Of a stretch of DNA of 64,000 nt, positions 36,089-45,676 are shown piece by piece. Location: contig CAZARI010000003.1 of assembly GCA_964487545.1 (NCBI GenBank), positions 60,201 through 124,200 on the forward strand, given 5' to 3'. Every line of letters begins with the position of its first letter. Positions within the stretch are counted from its first letter, which is position 1. The position numbers were made by a program, and so were the translations under genes. The notes below the pieces were generated by a model. That model searched no databases and was not told where the DNA came from. It worked only from the letters and a program-made list of their open reading frames with translations. The stretch comes from SKUL01 sp964487545. Its GTDB lineage: Bacteria > Bacteroidota > Bacteroidia > Flavobacteriales_D > SKUL01.

Positions 36089-39000
36089 TTGATCGGAAGT
36101 AATGTTTTCAGGTGTATTATTGCCTGTCTGTTATTTTTGGCGGCATCACAAACTGCCAAGGCCGACCACGTGGCCGGGGGAACCTTATCGTACGAATGCC
36201 TCGGCGGAAACGATTACCTCATCAATCTGGTGCTGTTTCGAAATTGCTCAGTAAACAATGACCTCACTTCTTTTCAGCCGATAAAGATCCGTTCGGAGTG
36301 TGGTCACTTCTTTTCGGTGATGGCCAACGAGGTGTTTAGCGATGAAGTCTCGCAGTTGTGTCCGACCGCATTGGCCAACAGTTCGTGCATTGGCGGTCCG
36401 TGGCCGGGAATTGCCATGAAGATTTATCAAGCTCAGGTCACCCTCGAAACTTGTCACGACTGGGAGATATACTGGGAGCTTTGTACCCGCAGCATAACCA
36501 ACAATGTTGAGTCTTCGGTTTTTCCATGCTACCGCGTTAATGCATTTTTAAATAGTGTCGAAGCGCCCTGCAATAATTCACCCTATCTCACCCAGCAAAG
36601 CATTCCCTATGTGTGCGTCAATCAGCCGGTGAATTTCAATGCTGGATTTAATGAAGTAGATGGCGACAGTTTACGATACTACCTAGTGCCCGGACTGACC
36701 AACGGCGGTGGGATGATTCCATATACGCCGGGATTTTCGGGCATTGAACCCATTCCGGGAATTTCTATCGGACACAATACCGGCCAGGTGTCATTTACTC
36801 CACCTTCCACCGGAAGCTATACGGTGGTGATCGAGGTAGAGGAGTATAACGATAGCGGCGTGCTGATTGGCTCCATTCGTTCCGACTTTATGTTCATTGT
36901 CGAAGCCTGTCCGCAGCCGGTGCCGCAGCCCAATCCCGCTGGTTTTTCTAATCTGACAGGTTCGGGAACGATTATCGACGGCAACGTGATTCAGGTGTGC
37001 AGTGGCGATTCGTTTTGTGCCGAAATAGAATTCTCATCGGTCAACGCGGCCTCGGTCATCGATTTGTACTCTAATGTCACCACCATGCTGCCGGGTGCAA
37101 CGCTCACCACCTTCGGAACCAATCCGGTCATCGCACAGATTTGTTGGGAGGTTCCTGCAGGTTTTTCAAATTCTATTCCCGTTAATATTACTGCCGAAGA
37201 CGATGCCTGTCCAGTTTTTGGCGTGGCCTATTGGGGATTTCTGGTTACGCCTACCATTGGCGTTTACGGTGGACCGGATGTGGTGATTTGTGAAGGCGAA
37301 TCGGTGCAGCTTCAGGCCTCTGGGGATACCGATTATCTGTGGCAGGTGTATAGCGGAGACCCGCCGGTGGTCGGCTCAAATATCAGTTGTGTCGATTGTC
37401 CAAACCCGGTGGTTACTCCCTCAGAGAGCACTGTTTATCTCGTCACTGGGTTGAATAATTCATCGCAGTGTATAGCCACCGATACCGTGGTGGTGGGCAT
37501 CGCGCTGACCGACATTACCGCACAAACCACCAGCGAATCTTGTTTTTTGAACGACGCCACCATCGTACTCAATATTCCCTACGGTTCCGGCAATTACTCC
37601 TATCTATGGGATAACGGCCAAACCACGCACTTTCTGGTGGATATTCCGGCCGGTTTGTATAATGTGGATATAGAAGACCTGGATCTCGGATGCAGCGTGA
37701 GCACGACCATAGAGGTGGCCTTTCCGCCTTTTCCACCGACCTACGCCGGACCAGACGACGTGAGCTGTAGTACCAGCTATACCTTGCAGGCCGAGAGCAA
37801 TGCAACTTTCGGCTATTGGATGGTACAAAGTGGAGCAGACGTCACTTTCTTCCCGAACATTTATGACCCCAACGCAGAAATTATCGTGGCAAATAATGGG
37901 TCGTGGGATTTCTACTGGACAGAAGACAACAGCAATATGTGTGTCGGAGTCGATACCGTTACCATTACCTTTACCAATCCGCCACCGGTTGAGGTGGAGG
38001 AAGATACAGGTGCATGCGGCTTGTCCTATCAACTTAATGGCGTGGTGCCGGCAATCGGCGCAGCGCAATGGACTGCCGCCCCCGGAATAACTTTTACCCC
38101 CGATGTGTTTGATCCCAATGCCGTTGTTACCGTGCCGGCTTACGGCGAATACTACATTTCGTGGGTGCTGGATGTTGGCAATGAATGTGGCGGAGCAGAT
38201 TCTGTAGCCATCGTTTTTGAAGAACCCGTTGTTGCAGATGGCGGTTTGGCCACCGACAGCGTTTGCGGCGCAACCTATCAGCTTCAAGGGGTAGCCGCTG
38301 GCAATAACCGGTTCTGGAGCAGTAACAGTGCGTCCATCAGTTTTGCCCCGGATGTCTCCAGTCCAACTGCCGTGGTTACTGCCACTTCACCGGGAACGTA
38401 TCAGATTTTCTGGACGGTCGAAAACGATTATTGTCAGGATTCTGATACCCTTCAGATTACATTTATCGAACCGCCCTCACCAGATGCAGGTGCGGATGAC
38501 ACTGTTTGTGGTCTTGAATATCAATTGCAAGCCACGCCCTCAGTCGGTACCGGCCATTGGCAAGGGCCTGCAAGCGCAGAGTTTCTCGGAGGAAATGACG
38601 TGACCGATGCGCTGGTTAGCGTTCCCTCCTTCGGCACCTACACTTTTCTTTGGGTCGAAGACAACGGATTTACCTGTATCGATTCTGACCCTGTAGAAAT
38701 CACTTTTGTGGAGCAACCACAAGCCAATGCAGGAGCAGATGCGTCTGTGTGCAGCTTGAATCACACCATGCAGGCCATCGCATCGGTGGGTAATGGGAAC
38801 TGGACAGCGGATGCGGCGATAAGTATTTCTGATCCCACTGATCCACAGACTTTGGTCACCGTAGCCGCACCCGGTTCATATACCTTTACATGGACCGAAA
38901 ACAACGGCAATGGCTGTGTGAGTAGCGATGATGTACTCGTAACCTTTGGTACGTCTCCTAATGCCAACGCAGGAATAAATCAGCAAGTCTGCGGATTAAC

Positions 39001-42000
39001 TACTGCACTCGGCGCTCAGCCTTCATTGAGTGCAGGATCCTGGTCACCGGTGACGGGAGTCAATTTCATTTCGGCAGCCTCCAATCCCAATGCCCAGATC
39101 GAAGTCGATGCTTCAGGGATTTATGAATTGTGGTGGGTTGAAGACGGTGGTTTCGGTTGCGTGGACAGTGCCGCGGTAACCGTCGAGTTTGTCGTCATCT
39201 CTTTGCCCGATGCCGGGAGTGATACTGAAGTCTGCGGTTTTGAATATACTCTTGCTGCGAGTCCTGCGGAAGGTGTCGGGCAATGGAACGTGCCGGCTGG
39301 AGTTACCCTTTTTGATCTCTCCGATCCGAATGCGGAAATCACCGTTTCTGCTCCGGGCGATTATACGCTCTTTTGGGTTGATCAAAACGCTTGGTGTACC
39401 GACAGTGCCGCAGTCAATATCACTTTTGTCAATCCTCCAACGGCCGATGCGGGTACCGACGAGGCGGTTTGCGGTTTGGAATATTCCCTTCAGGCTTCGG
39501 CGGTGGCTGGAACGGGTTTTTGGCATCCGGTGGCTGGACTTTCTTTCAGCGATGAAAACGATCCGATAGCAACAGTTACGGCTGCTGATTTTGGCAGCTA
39601 CGCCCTCACCTGGGAAGTCACTTCAGGAGCGATTTGCGCCGATACCGATGTTGTAGAAATCAATTTTGTAGAAGCGCCGGTGGCCAATGCGGGTGCCGAT
39701 GCCGAAGTTTGCGGCCTTGAATTTACGCTTGCCGCGATTCCTTCAGGGGGTAGCGGAAACTGGTCGGGACCTGCCACAGCCGTTTTTTCTGATCTTACCG
39801 ATCCCAACGCCACGGTCACAGTTGCAGACTTTGGCAATGTCACTTTCACGTGGACCGAAAGCACATCTTTTGGTTGTAACGCTACCGATCAGGTAGTTAT
39901 CGAATTTGTCAATCCTCCAACTGCCGATGCGGGTACCGACGAGGCGGTTTGCGGTTTGGAATATTCCCTTCAGGCTTCGGCGGTGGCTGGAACGGGTTTT
40001 TGGCATCCGGTGGCTGGACTTTCTTTCAGCGATGAAAACGATCCGATAGCAACAGTTACGGCTGCTGATTTTGGCAGCTACGCCCTCACCTGGGAAGTCA
40101 CTTCAGGAGCGATTTGCGCCGATACCGATGTTGTAGAAATCAATTTTGTAGAAGCGCCGGTGGCCAATGCGGGTGCCGATGCCGAAGTTTGCGGCCTTGA
40201 ATTTACGCTTGCCGCGATTCCTTCAGGGGGTAGCGGAAACTGGTCGGGACCTGCCACAGCCGTTTTTTCTGATCTTACCGATCCCAACGCCACGGTCACA
40301 GTTGCAGACTTTGGCAATGTCACTTTCACGTGGACCGAAAGCACATCTTTTGGTTGTAACGCTACCGATCAGGTAGTTATCGAATTTGTCAATCCTCCAA
40401 CTGCCGATGCGGGTACCGACGAGGCGGTTTGCGGTTTGGAGTATCAGATGGATGCGACGCCTTCTGTCGGTATGGGCTTCTGGATTCCCGACAATAGCGA
40501 TGTTTCGTTTTCTCCCAGCACTTCTGATCCGCAGGCAATCGTCAATGTCCCTTCACCGGGAGTGTACACCTTTAGCTGGGTTGAAACCAACGAAATGTGT
40601 GAATCGACGGATGTAGTGGAGCTATCATTTGTTGAAGAACCGGTAGCCAATGCGGGAGCGAACGATGTGATTTGCGGTCTTGTCTATGAACTCAATGCAG
40701 GAAACGACAACGGTCAGTGGAGCGGTCCCACTGGAGCGGTGTTTTCTCCTTCTGAGGCGAGTCCTACGGCAACGGTCACGGTTCCGGATTTCGGCACGCA
40801 CACCTTTACCTGGCTCGTGGATCACGGCAACAACTGCAGCGACGAAGACGAGGTGAGCATCACCTTCAATGACACACCTGCTGTAACAGATTTTGAGATC
40901 ACCTGTATCGACGGGAACATCAATTTTGTTGTCAGTTTCGCTATTACTGGCGGCGACCCGGATTCATATCAAGTGAGCGGTGCAGGCGACTTCAACGGAA
41001 ATATTTTCACCAGCGACCCAATTCCCAGTGGTGCGGATTACAACTTTGAAATTCAGGACATGGCCGGTTGCGAAATCATCATGTTGGAAGGAAACCACGT
41101 TTGTGAAAACCTGACCCATGCCGGCACGATGAACACCACTGCCAATACCGTTTGCGGCGATGACGAAGCAATTGCTATTCACAACAGCGATCATACACTC
41201 GACGGAAATGACGCGATGATATTTGTGCTCCACACCGACGCAGGTACTGATTTGGGTGATGTATTCGCCGAAAACACTACGGCAGCATTCGTCTTTGTTC
41301 CCGGAATGGCCTATGGAGAAACGTATTACATTTCGGCTGTTGTAGGTAATGGCACGGCTTCGGGTGGCGTAGATTTCAGCGATCCGCTGCTGTCAGTAGC
41401 AGCCGGTGCGCCCATTGTGTTTTTCCAAACGCCAACCGCTGTACTTACCGGTGGTGGAACGGCCTGTGCAGGCGAAACCATTTGGGCCGAAGTTACTTTT
41501 ACCGGCCAGCCGCCGTTCAATTTGACCTATGTGCTCAACGGTCTGTCGCAAACGGTGGAGCATGCCGAGAGCGGAGTGTTGTCCATTCCGCTGACTGAAA
41601 ATACCGAACTGCACCTGATATCACTCGATAATAATCAATGCTCGGGAACCGTAAGCGGCGAAGTATTGGCTGTTTTTCACGCACTTCCTGAGGCGGTCAT
41701 TTCCGGTGGAGAAAGCATCTGTGCTGGTGATGTCCAAGAGATTTTGGTTACCCTTTCGGGTAGTGCTCCGTTTTCGTTTACCTATGCCATTGATGGAGTG
41801 GGTCAACCCGAAATAATCACGAATCAACCGGTTTTTACCATCTTAGCATCTCAGGCAGGAACCTACACCTTACTCAATATTAACGATGCGTTTTGCTTAG
41901 GAGAAACCTACGGACAAGCTGTTTTGGAAGTGTTGCCTGTGCCGGAAGCCAATGCCGGTGCAGATGTGAATAGTTGCTTTGAAGGAGAAGTCATTCCGAT

Positions 42001-43210
42001 AGGCGGTCCGGCCGAATCATTGGTTACCTATCAGTGGAGTAATGGCGAGTGGCTGAGCGATCCAACCATTTCCAATCCGCAGGTTATTTTTGAAGAGGAG
42101 GTCACCGCTCCTGTTGAGTTGGTATTTGAGCTAAAAACGGTGCGCGGCAACTGCTCGGATATCGATACGGTGGTGGTGACGTTGTTGCCGGTTCCGGAAA
42201 TCATCACCATCGGCGATGTGTCAATGTGCGAAAACGGAATGGTTCAATTGAACGCCAGCGGCGCCTCGGATGTGATTTGGTTGCCCGATCTGTATATCGA
42301 CGACAATACCAGCAGCAACCCAATGGTCAATCCTCCTAACGATCAAACTTATTCGGTGTCGGTGTCGAATGAATACGGATGCGTGACCTCAGGAGCGGTT
42401 TTCGTTAACGTTCATCCCACCCCCGTAGTGCATTTTACAGCCAATAAAGATACTGCCTGCCTCCCGGCTATGGTGTCGTTTCAGAATCTCTCCACGCCTG
42501 TTTCCGGATCTTGCTACTGGCAGTTTGGCAATGGATTCCAAAGCAGTTCCTGTAATCCGCAGGTCAGCACTTATTATTATAACCACGGCGTGTATGATGT
42601 TAGTCTGACCATTACTTCTGAGTACGGTTGCGCCTTTAAGCTCACCCAGTACGAAATGATCAGCACCATTGGTCCCACGGCCGCTTTCAGTTACACGCCC
42701 AACCCGGCAGATATCACCGATTCAGAAATCAAATTCAACAACCACAGTCAAAATGCACAATTTTATATGTGGGACTTTGGTGATTATGGCAGCTCGGTGC
42801 TCACGAATCCCGAGATCAAGTTCCCCGATGAAGTGCCGGGCGATTATGAGGTTTGCCTCACCGCAATAGATGCAGCGGGTTGTATGGATGAGCATTGCAA
42901 AGTAGTCGAAATTGCTGCGGATGTGTTGGTTTATATTCCCAATGCTTTTTCGCCCAACGGCGACGGAATTAACGATCTGTTTTTTCCGGTGATGCAGGGG
43001 GTGGACATTGTTGAGTATGAGCTGATTGTTTTTAACCGACGTGGACAGACAGTGTGGCACACCATTGATCCTACCGAAAAATGGGACGGAACCGATAAAA
43101 CCCGCGAATACCTTGATGATAATCAGGTGTACTCTTGGAGCCTACGCATTAAAGACCGGCATTCTACCCTGCGCGTCGATCGCACGGGAAGTGTCATGGT
43201 GGTGCGGTGA
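36089..43210 (+). CDS. Giant T9SS type B protein with 13 Ig-like repeats and a PKD domain
   Basis: 2373 residues. The start must be the TTG at 36089: an in-frame stop lies at 36065-36067, and the TTG opens a good signal peptide (MIGSNVFRCIIACLLFLAA). After an N-terminal region (to about residue 550) come 13 units of about 80 residues, each opening with a variant of DAGTDEAVCGLEY and containing a second Cys, so a disulfide per unit is likely. A few different Ig-like domains follow, then a PKD domain (about 2110-2270). The type B sorting domain has YIPNAFSPNGDGINDLFF and WDGT near the end. It is a probable surface adhesin or filament. Two of the units are an exact duplicate pair. Confidence 0.93.
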   Translation: MIGSNVFRCIIACLLFLAASQTAKADHVAGGTLSYECLGGNDYLINLVLFRNCSVNNDLTSFQPIKIRSECGHFFSVMANEVFSDEVSQLCPTALANSSCIGGPWPGIAMKIYQAQVTLETCHDWEIYWELCTRSITNNVESSVFPCYRVNAFLNSVEAPCNNSPYLTQQSIPYVCVNQPVNFNAGFNEVDGDSLRYYLVPGLTNGGGMIPYTPGFSGIEPIPGISIGHNTGQVSFTPPSTGSYTVVIEVEEYNDSGVLIGSIRSDFMFIVEACPQPVPQPNPAGFSNLTGSGTIIDGNVIQVCSGDSFCAEIEFSSVNAASVIDLYSNVTTMLPGATLTTFGTNPVIAQICWEVPAGFSNSIPVNITAEDDACPVFGVAYWGFLVTPTIGVYGGPDVVICEGESVQLQASGDTDYLWQVYSGDPPVVGSNISCVDCPNPVVTPSESTVYLVTGLNNSSQCIATDTVVVGIALTDITAQTTSESCFLNDATIVLNIPYGSGNYSYLWDNGQTTHFLVDIPAGLYNVDIEDLDLGCSVSTTIEVAFPPFPPTYAGPDDVSCSTSYTLQAESNATFGYWMVQSGADVTFFPNIYDPNAEIIVANNGSWDFYWTEDNSNMCVGVDTVTITFTNPPPVEVEEDTGACGLSYQLNGVVPAIGAAQWTAAPGITFTPDVFDPNAVVTVPAYGEYYISWVLDVGNECGGADSVAIVFEEPVVADGGLATDSVCGATYQLQGVAAGNNRFWSSNSASISFAPDVSSPTAVVTATSPGTYQIFWTVENDYCQDSDTLQITFIEPPSPDAGADDTVCGLEYQLQATPSVGTGHWQGPASAEFLGGNDVTDALVSVPSFGTYTFLWVEDNGFTCIDSDPVEITFVEQPQANAGADASVCSLNHTMQAIASVGNGNWTADAAISISDPTDPQTLVTVAAPGSYTFTWTENNGNGCVSSDDVLVTFGTSPNANAGINQQVCGLTTALGAQPSLSAGSWSPVTGVNFISAASNPNAQIEVDASGIYELWWVEDGGFGCVDSAAVTVEFVVISLPDAGSDTEVCGFEYTLAASPAEGVGQWNVPAGVTLFDLSDPNAEITVSAPGDYTLFWVDQNAWCTDSAAVNITFVNPPTADAGTDEAVCGLEYSLQASAVAGTGFWHPVAGLSFSDENDPIATVTAADFGSYALTWEVTSGAICADTDVVEINFVEAPVANAGADAEVCGLEFTLAAIPSGGSGNWSGPATAVFSDLTDPNATVTVADFGNVTFTWTESTSFGCNATDQVVIEFVNPPTADAGTDEAVCGLEYSLQASAVAGTGFWHPVAGLSFSDENDPIATVTAADFGSYALTWEVTSGAICADTDVVEINFVEAPVANAGADAEVCGLEFTLAAIPSGGSGNWSGPATAVFSDLTDPNATVTVADFGNVTFTWTESTSFGCNATDQVVIEFVNPPTADAGTDEAVCGLEYQMDATPSVGMGFWIPDNSDVSFSPSTSDPQAIVNVPSPGVYTFSWVETNEMCESTDVVELSFVEEPVANAGANDVICGLVYELNAGNDNGQWSGPTGAVFSPSEASPTATVTVPDFGTHTFTWLVDHGNNCSDEDEVSITFNDTPAVTDFEITCIDGNINFVVSFAITGGDPDSYQVSGAGDFNGNIFTSDPIPSGADYNFEIQDMAGCEIIMLEGNHVCENLTHAGTMNTTANTVCGDDEAIAIHNSDHTLDGNDAMIFVLHTDAGTDLGDVFAENTTAAFVFVPGMAYGETYYISAVVGNGTASGGVDFSDPLLSVAAGAPIVFFQTPTAVLTGGGTACAGETIWAEVTFTGQPPFNLTYVLNGLSQTVEHAESGVLSIPLTENTELHLISLDNNQCSGTVSGEVLAVFHALPEAVISGGESICAGDVQEILVTLSGSAPFSFTYAIDGVGQPEIITNQPVFTILASQAGTYTLLNINDAFCLGETYGQAVLEVLPVPEANAGADVNSCFEGEVIPIGGPAESLVTYQWSNGEWLSDPTISNPQVIFEEEVTAPVELVFELKTVRGNCSDIDTVVVTLLPVPEIITIGDVSMCENGMVQLNASGASDVIWLPDLYIDDNTSSNPMVNPPNDQTYSVSVSNEYGCVTSGAVFVNVHPTPVVHFTANKDTACLPAMVSFQNLSTPVSGSCYWQFGNGFQSSSCNPQVSTYYYNHGVYDVSLTITSEYGCAFKLTQYEMISTIGPTAAFSYTPNPADITDSEIKFNNHSQNAQFYMWDFGDYGSSVLTNPEIKFPDEVPGDYEVCLTAIDAAGCMDEHCKVVEIAADVLVYIPNAFSPNGDGINDLFFPVMQGVDIVEYELIVFNRRGQTVWHTIDPTEKWDGTDKTREYLDDNQVYSWSLRIKDRHSTLRVDRTGSVMVVR
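37743..40870 (+). repeat. 13 tandem ~240-bp (80-residue) Ig-like coding repeats
   Basis: Repeats inside the giant protein gene are recognised by the recurring AGxDxxVCGLEY segment and an ending near VxITFVE/VEINFVE. Most copies differ substantially; units 8-9 and 10-11 are identical to each other at the DNA level. Confidence 0.9.
39443..40440 (+). repeat. Perfect 480-bp tandem duplication
   Basis: The sequence from about 39443 to 39960 equals that from about 39923 to 40440 base for base, a 518-base identity at an offset of exactly 480. It spans two 80-residue units and keeps the frame. It implies a very recent unequal exchange or, less likely, an assembly artefact. Confidence 0.95.
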
Positions 43211-43364
43211 GGGCTGCCATTCATTTTATATGAAAATCAAATCAGGGCCGCGTTGCCCCATTGTCGTTCAAGGGATTCACTCAACCGATCTGGGTGATTC
43301 CACCCGCACTCGGCTTTCGTTTTCATAATTTCGGTTAATTTAGGCATCCAAACGACCATTTTTC

Positions 43365-45263
43365 ATGACTAAAAAGATTGAATCTCTCGACGAATACCAC
43401 CGCGAGTATGCAAGAAGCGTAAACGATCCGGAAGGCTTTTGGGCCGACCTGGCCGCCAATTTTCAATGGCGAAAAAAGTGGGACAAGGTGCTCGACTGGA
43501 ATTTTACAGCGCCCAAGATAGAATGGTTCAAAGGGGGCAAGCTCAACATCACAGAAAACTGCCTGGACCGTCATCTTGAGTCGCGCGGCGAACAGGTGGC
43601 CCTTCGCTGGGTTCCCAACGAGCCGGGCGATCCGCACAAAGATCTCACTTATAAAGCCCTGCATCAGGAAGTATGTCGTATGGGAAATGTGTTGCGCAGC
43701 TACGGCGTGAAAAAAGGCGATCGCATTTGTCTGTATATGCCGATGGTGCCCGAGTTAGCCATTGCTATTTTGGCCTGTGCCCGCATCGGAGCCATTCATT
43801 CGGTGGTGTTTGCCGGATTCTCTGCCCGATCGCTGGCCGATCGAATCAACGACGCCGAATGCAAAGTGGTGCTTACCGCCGATGGAGCCTACCGCGGAGC
43901 CAAGACCATAGATCTCAAGTCGATCGTTGATGCGGCACTCAAAAACTGCGACTGCGTTGAAAAGGTGGTGGTTTTTGAACGACTGAAATCGCAACCCGAA
44001 ATGATCGAAGGGCGCGATTTGTGGTGGCACGAAGTGATGGCCGATGCCGACACAGTATGCGAATCCGAAGAAATGGATGCCGAAGATCCGTTGTTTATTC
44101 TGTACACTTCCGGATCGACAGGAACACCCAAAGGTGTTGTGCATACCACCGGAGGCTACATGGTTTATACCGAATACACCTTTCGCAATGTTTTTCAGTA
44201 TCGTGACGGACAAATTTATTGGTGCACCGCGGATATAGGTTGGATCACAGGCCACTCATATATCGTGTACGGCCCGTTGCTGGCCGGTGCCACTTCCTTG
44301 ATGTTTGAAGGGGTGCCCACCTATCCCGATGCCGGTCGTTTTTGGCAGATTGTCGATGAGCACCAGGTGAATATTTTCTACACCGCACCCACGGCCATCC
44401 GTGCGTTGATGGCGCAGGGCGATGAATTTCTCGAACCCTATAAGCTCGACTCTTTGGACGTGCTCGGCTCGGTGGGCGAACCCATTAATGTGGAAGCGTG
44501 GGAATGGTACAATAAAAAGGTGGGCCGCAACCGGTGTCCAATTGTCGATACCTGGTGGCAAACCGAAAACGGCGGAATTATGATTTCTCCGCTGGCCGGA
44601 ATAACCCCAACAAAACCGGGTTACGCGACGCTGCCGTTGCCGGGAATCCAGCCCGAAATTGTAGATGCAGAGGGAAATGCCAAAAGCGAGGGAAGCATAG
44701 AGGGAAATTTGTGCATTAAATTTCCCTGGCCTGGGATGTTGCGCACCATCTGGGGCGATCACGAACGCTGCCGGGTCACTTATTTTGCCTCCTTTCCCGA
44801 ACGCTATTTCACTGGTGATGGCGCGCGCCTCGAAGCCGATGGCTATTACCGAATTACCGGAAGGGTAGACGATGTGATTAATGTTTCGGGACACCGCCTA
44901 GGAACTGCCGAAGTGGAAAATGCCATCAACGAACACGACGATGTTGTGGAGAGCGCTGTAGTGGGGTTTCCGCACCAAATCAAGGGTCAGGGTATATATG
45001 CTTATGTGATTATGAATCGAGATAGCAGCCGAAGCGTGGATGAGATGCGTCAGGGGATTATCGATATCGTGGTGCAACAAATCGGACCGATTGCCAAACC
45101 CGACAAGATTCAGATTGTTCGTGGGTTGCCCAAAACGCGCTCTGGAAAGATCATGCGACGCATCCTTCGTAAAATCGCCGAAGGACAACCCGAACTGGGC
45201 GATACGTCAACCTTGCTTGATCCAGAGGTGGTGGAAGATATCCGAACAGGTGCTGTTGATTGA
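43365..45263 (+). CDS. acs: Acetyl-CoA synthetase (AMP-forming)
   Basis: 632-residue adenylate-forming enzyme converting acetate, ATP and CoA to acetyl-CoA. The A3 loop YTSGSTGTPKG, the A5 region DTWWQTENGG, the A8 hinge GRVDDVINVSGHRLGT and the catalytic Lys in TRSGKIMRR (the acetylation-controlled residue) are all present. The tryptophan of WWQTE that restricts the acyl pocket to acetate is present, so acetyl rather than longer acyl substrates fit. A single gene. Confidence 0.97.
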   Translation: MTKKIESLDEYHREYARSVNDPEGFWADLAANFQWRKKWDKVLDWNFTAPKIEWFKGGKLNITENCLDRHLESRGEQVALRWVPNEPGDPHKDLTYKALHQEVCRMGNVLRSYGVKKGDRICLYMPMVPELAIAILACARIGAIHSVVFAGFSARSLADRINDAECKVVLTADGAYRGAKTIDLKSIVDAALKNCDCVEKVVVFERLKSQPEMIEGRDLWWHEVMADADTVCESEEMDAEDPLFILYTSGSTGTPKGVVHTTGGYMVYTEYTFRNVFQYRDGQIYWCTADIGWITGHSYIVYGPLLAGATSLMFEGVPTYPDAGRFWQIVDEHQVNIFYTAPTAIRALMAQGDEFLEPYKLDSLDVLGSVGEPINVEAWEWYNKKVGRNRCPIVDTWWQTENGGIMISPLAGITPTKPGYATLPLPGIQPEIVDAEGNAKSEGSIEGNLCIKFPWPGMLRTIWGDHERCRVTYFASFPERYFTGDGARLEADGYYRITGRVDDVINVSGHRLGTAEVENAINEHDDVVESAVVGFPHQIKGQGIYAYVIMNRDSSRSVDEMRQGIIDIVVQQIGPIAKPDKIQIVRGLPKTRSGKIMRRILRKIAEGQPELGDTSTLLDPEVVEDIRTGAVD

Positions 45264-45386
45264 TTGCGCGATTAGAAAACATCGGTCGCAATCGGAAAAT
45301 ACACGAAATCATTACTTTTACCTGCCGTTGTTTGAGCAGGATTAAAAAGCGCTAAAGGAGTATGTCCCCGTTAATTTTCACGTCGT

Positions 45387-45674
45387 ATGATGCATCCGGT
45401 AAAAAGAGAAAAAGAAGAGAAATACCGAAAAGCACGAGCCAAGGTAGAGGCACTCAAGGGGTTCTATAGCCACCTGTTTTTCTATGTATTCATCAACCTG
45501 CTGATTTTTGGTCTGAACTACTTTACCACACCGGGATTGTGGTGGTTTTATTGGCCCCTGCTCGGTTGGTCAGTGGGTTTGCTGGCCCATTTCATCGCTG
45601 TTTTTGTGCTGCCCAAATTTCTCGGACAGGAATGGGAAAACCGCATGTTGAAAAAAATGCTCGACGAGGAATAA
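45387..45674 (+). CDS. 2TM domain-containing small membrane protein
   Basis: 95 residues. A basic N-terminal amphipathic region (KREKEEKYRKARAKVEALKG) is followed by two membrane helices (about 29-47 and 52-74) and a cytosolic tail. This fits the 2TM family, found mainly in Bacteroidota. Some members are fused to or neighbour LytTR/histidine-kinase sensors, but none is here. Function unknown. Confidence 0.9.
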   Translation: MMHPVKREKEEKYRKARAKVEALKGFYSHLFFYVFINLLIFGLNYFTTPGLWWFYWPLLGWSVGLLAHFIAVFVLPKFLGQEWENRMLKKMLDEE

Positions 45675-45676
45675 GC

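Noticed and set aside
39598..40344. Pair of identical minus-strand ORFs in the repeat region
   Set aside because: They are identical only because the 480-bp duplication beneath them is; they are antisense to the surface protein.
37743..40870. Tandem repeats considered as a CRISPR-like array
   Set aside because: Units are about 240 bp, in frame, and encode Ig-like domains; there are no short repeats with unique spacers, and no cas genes are in the window.
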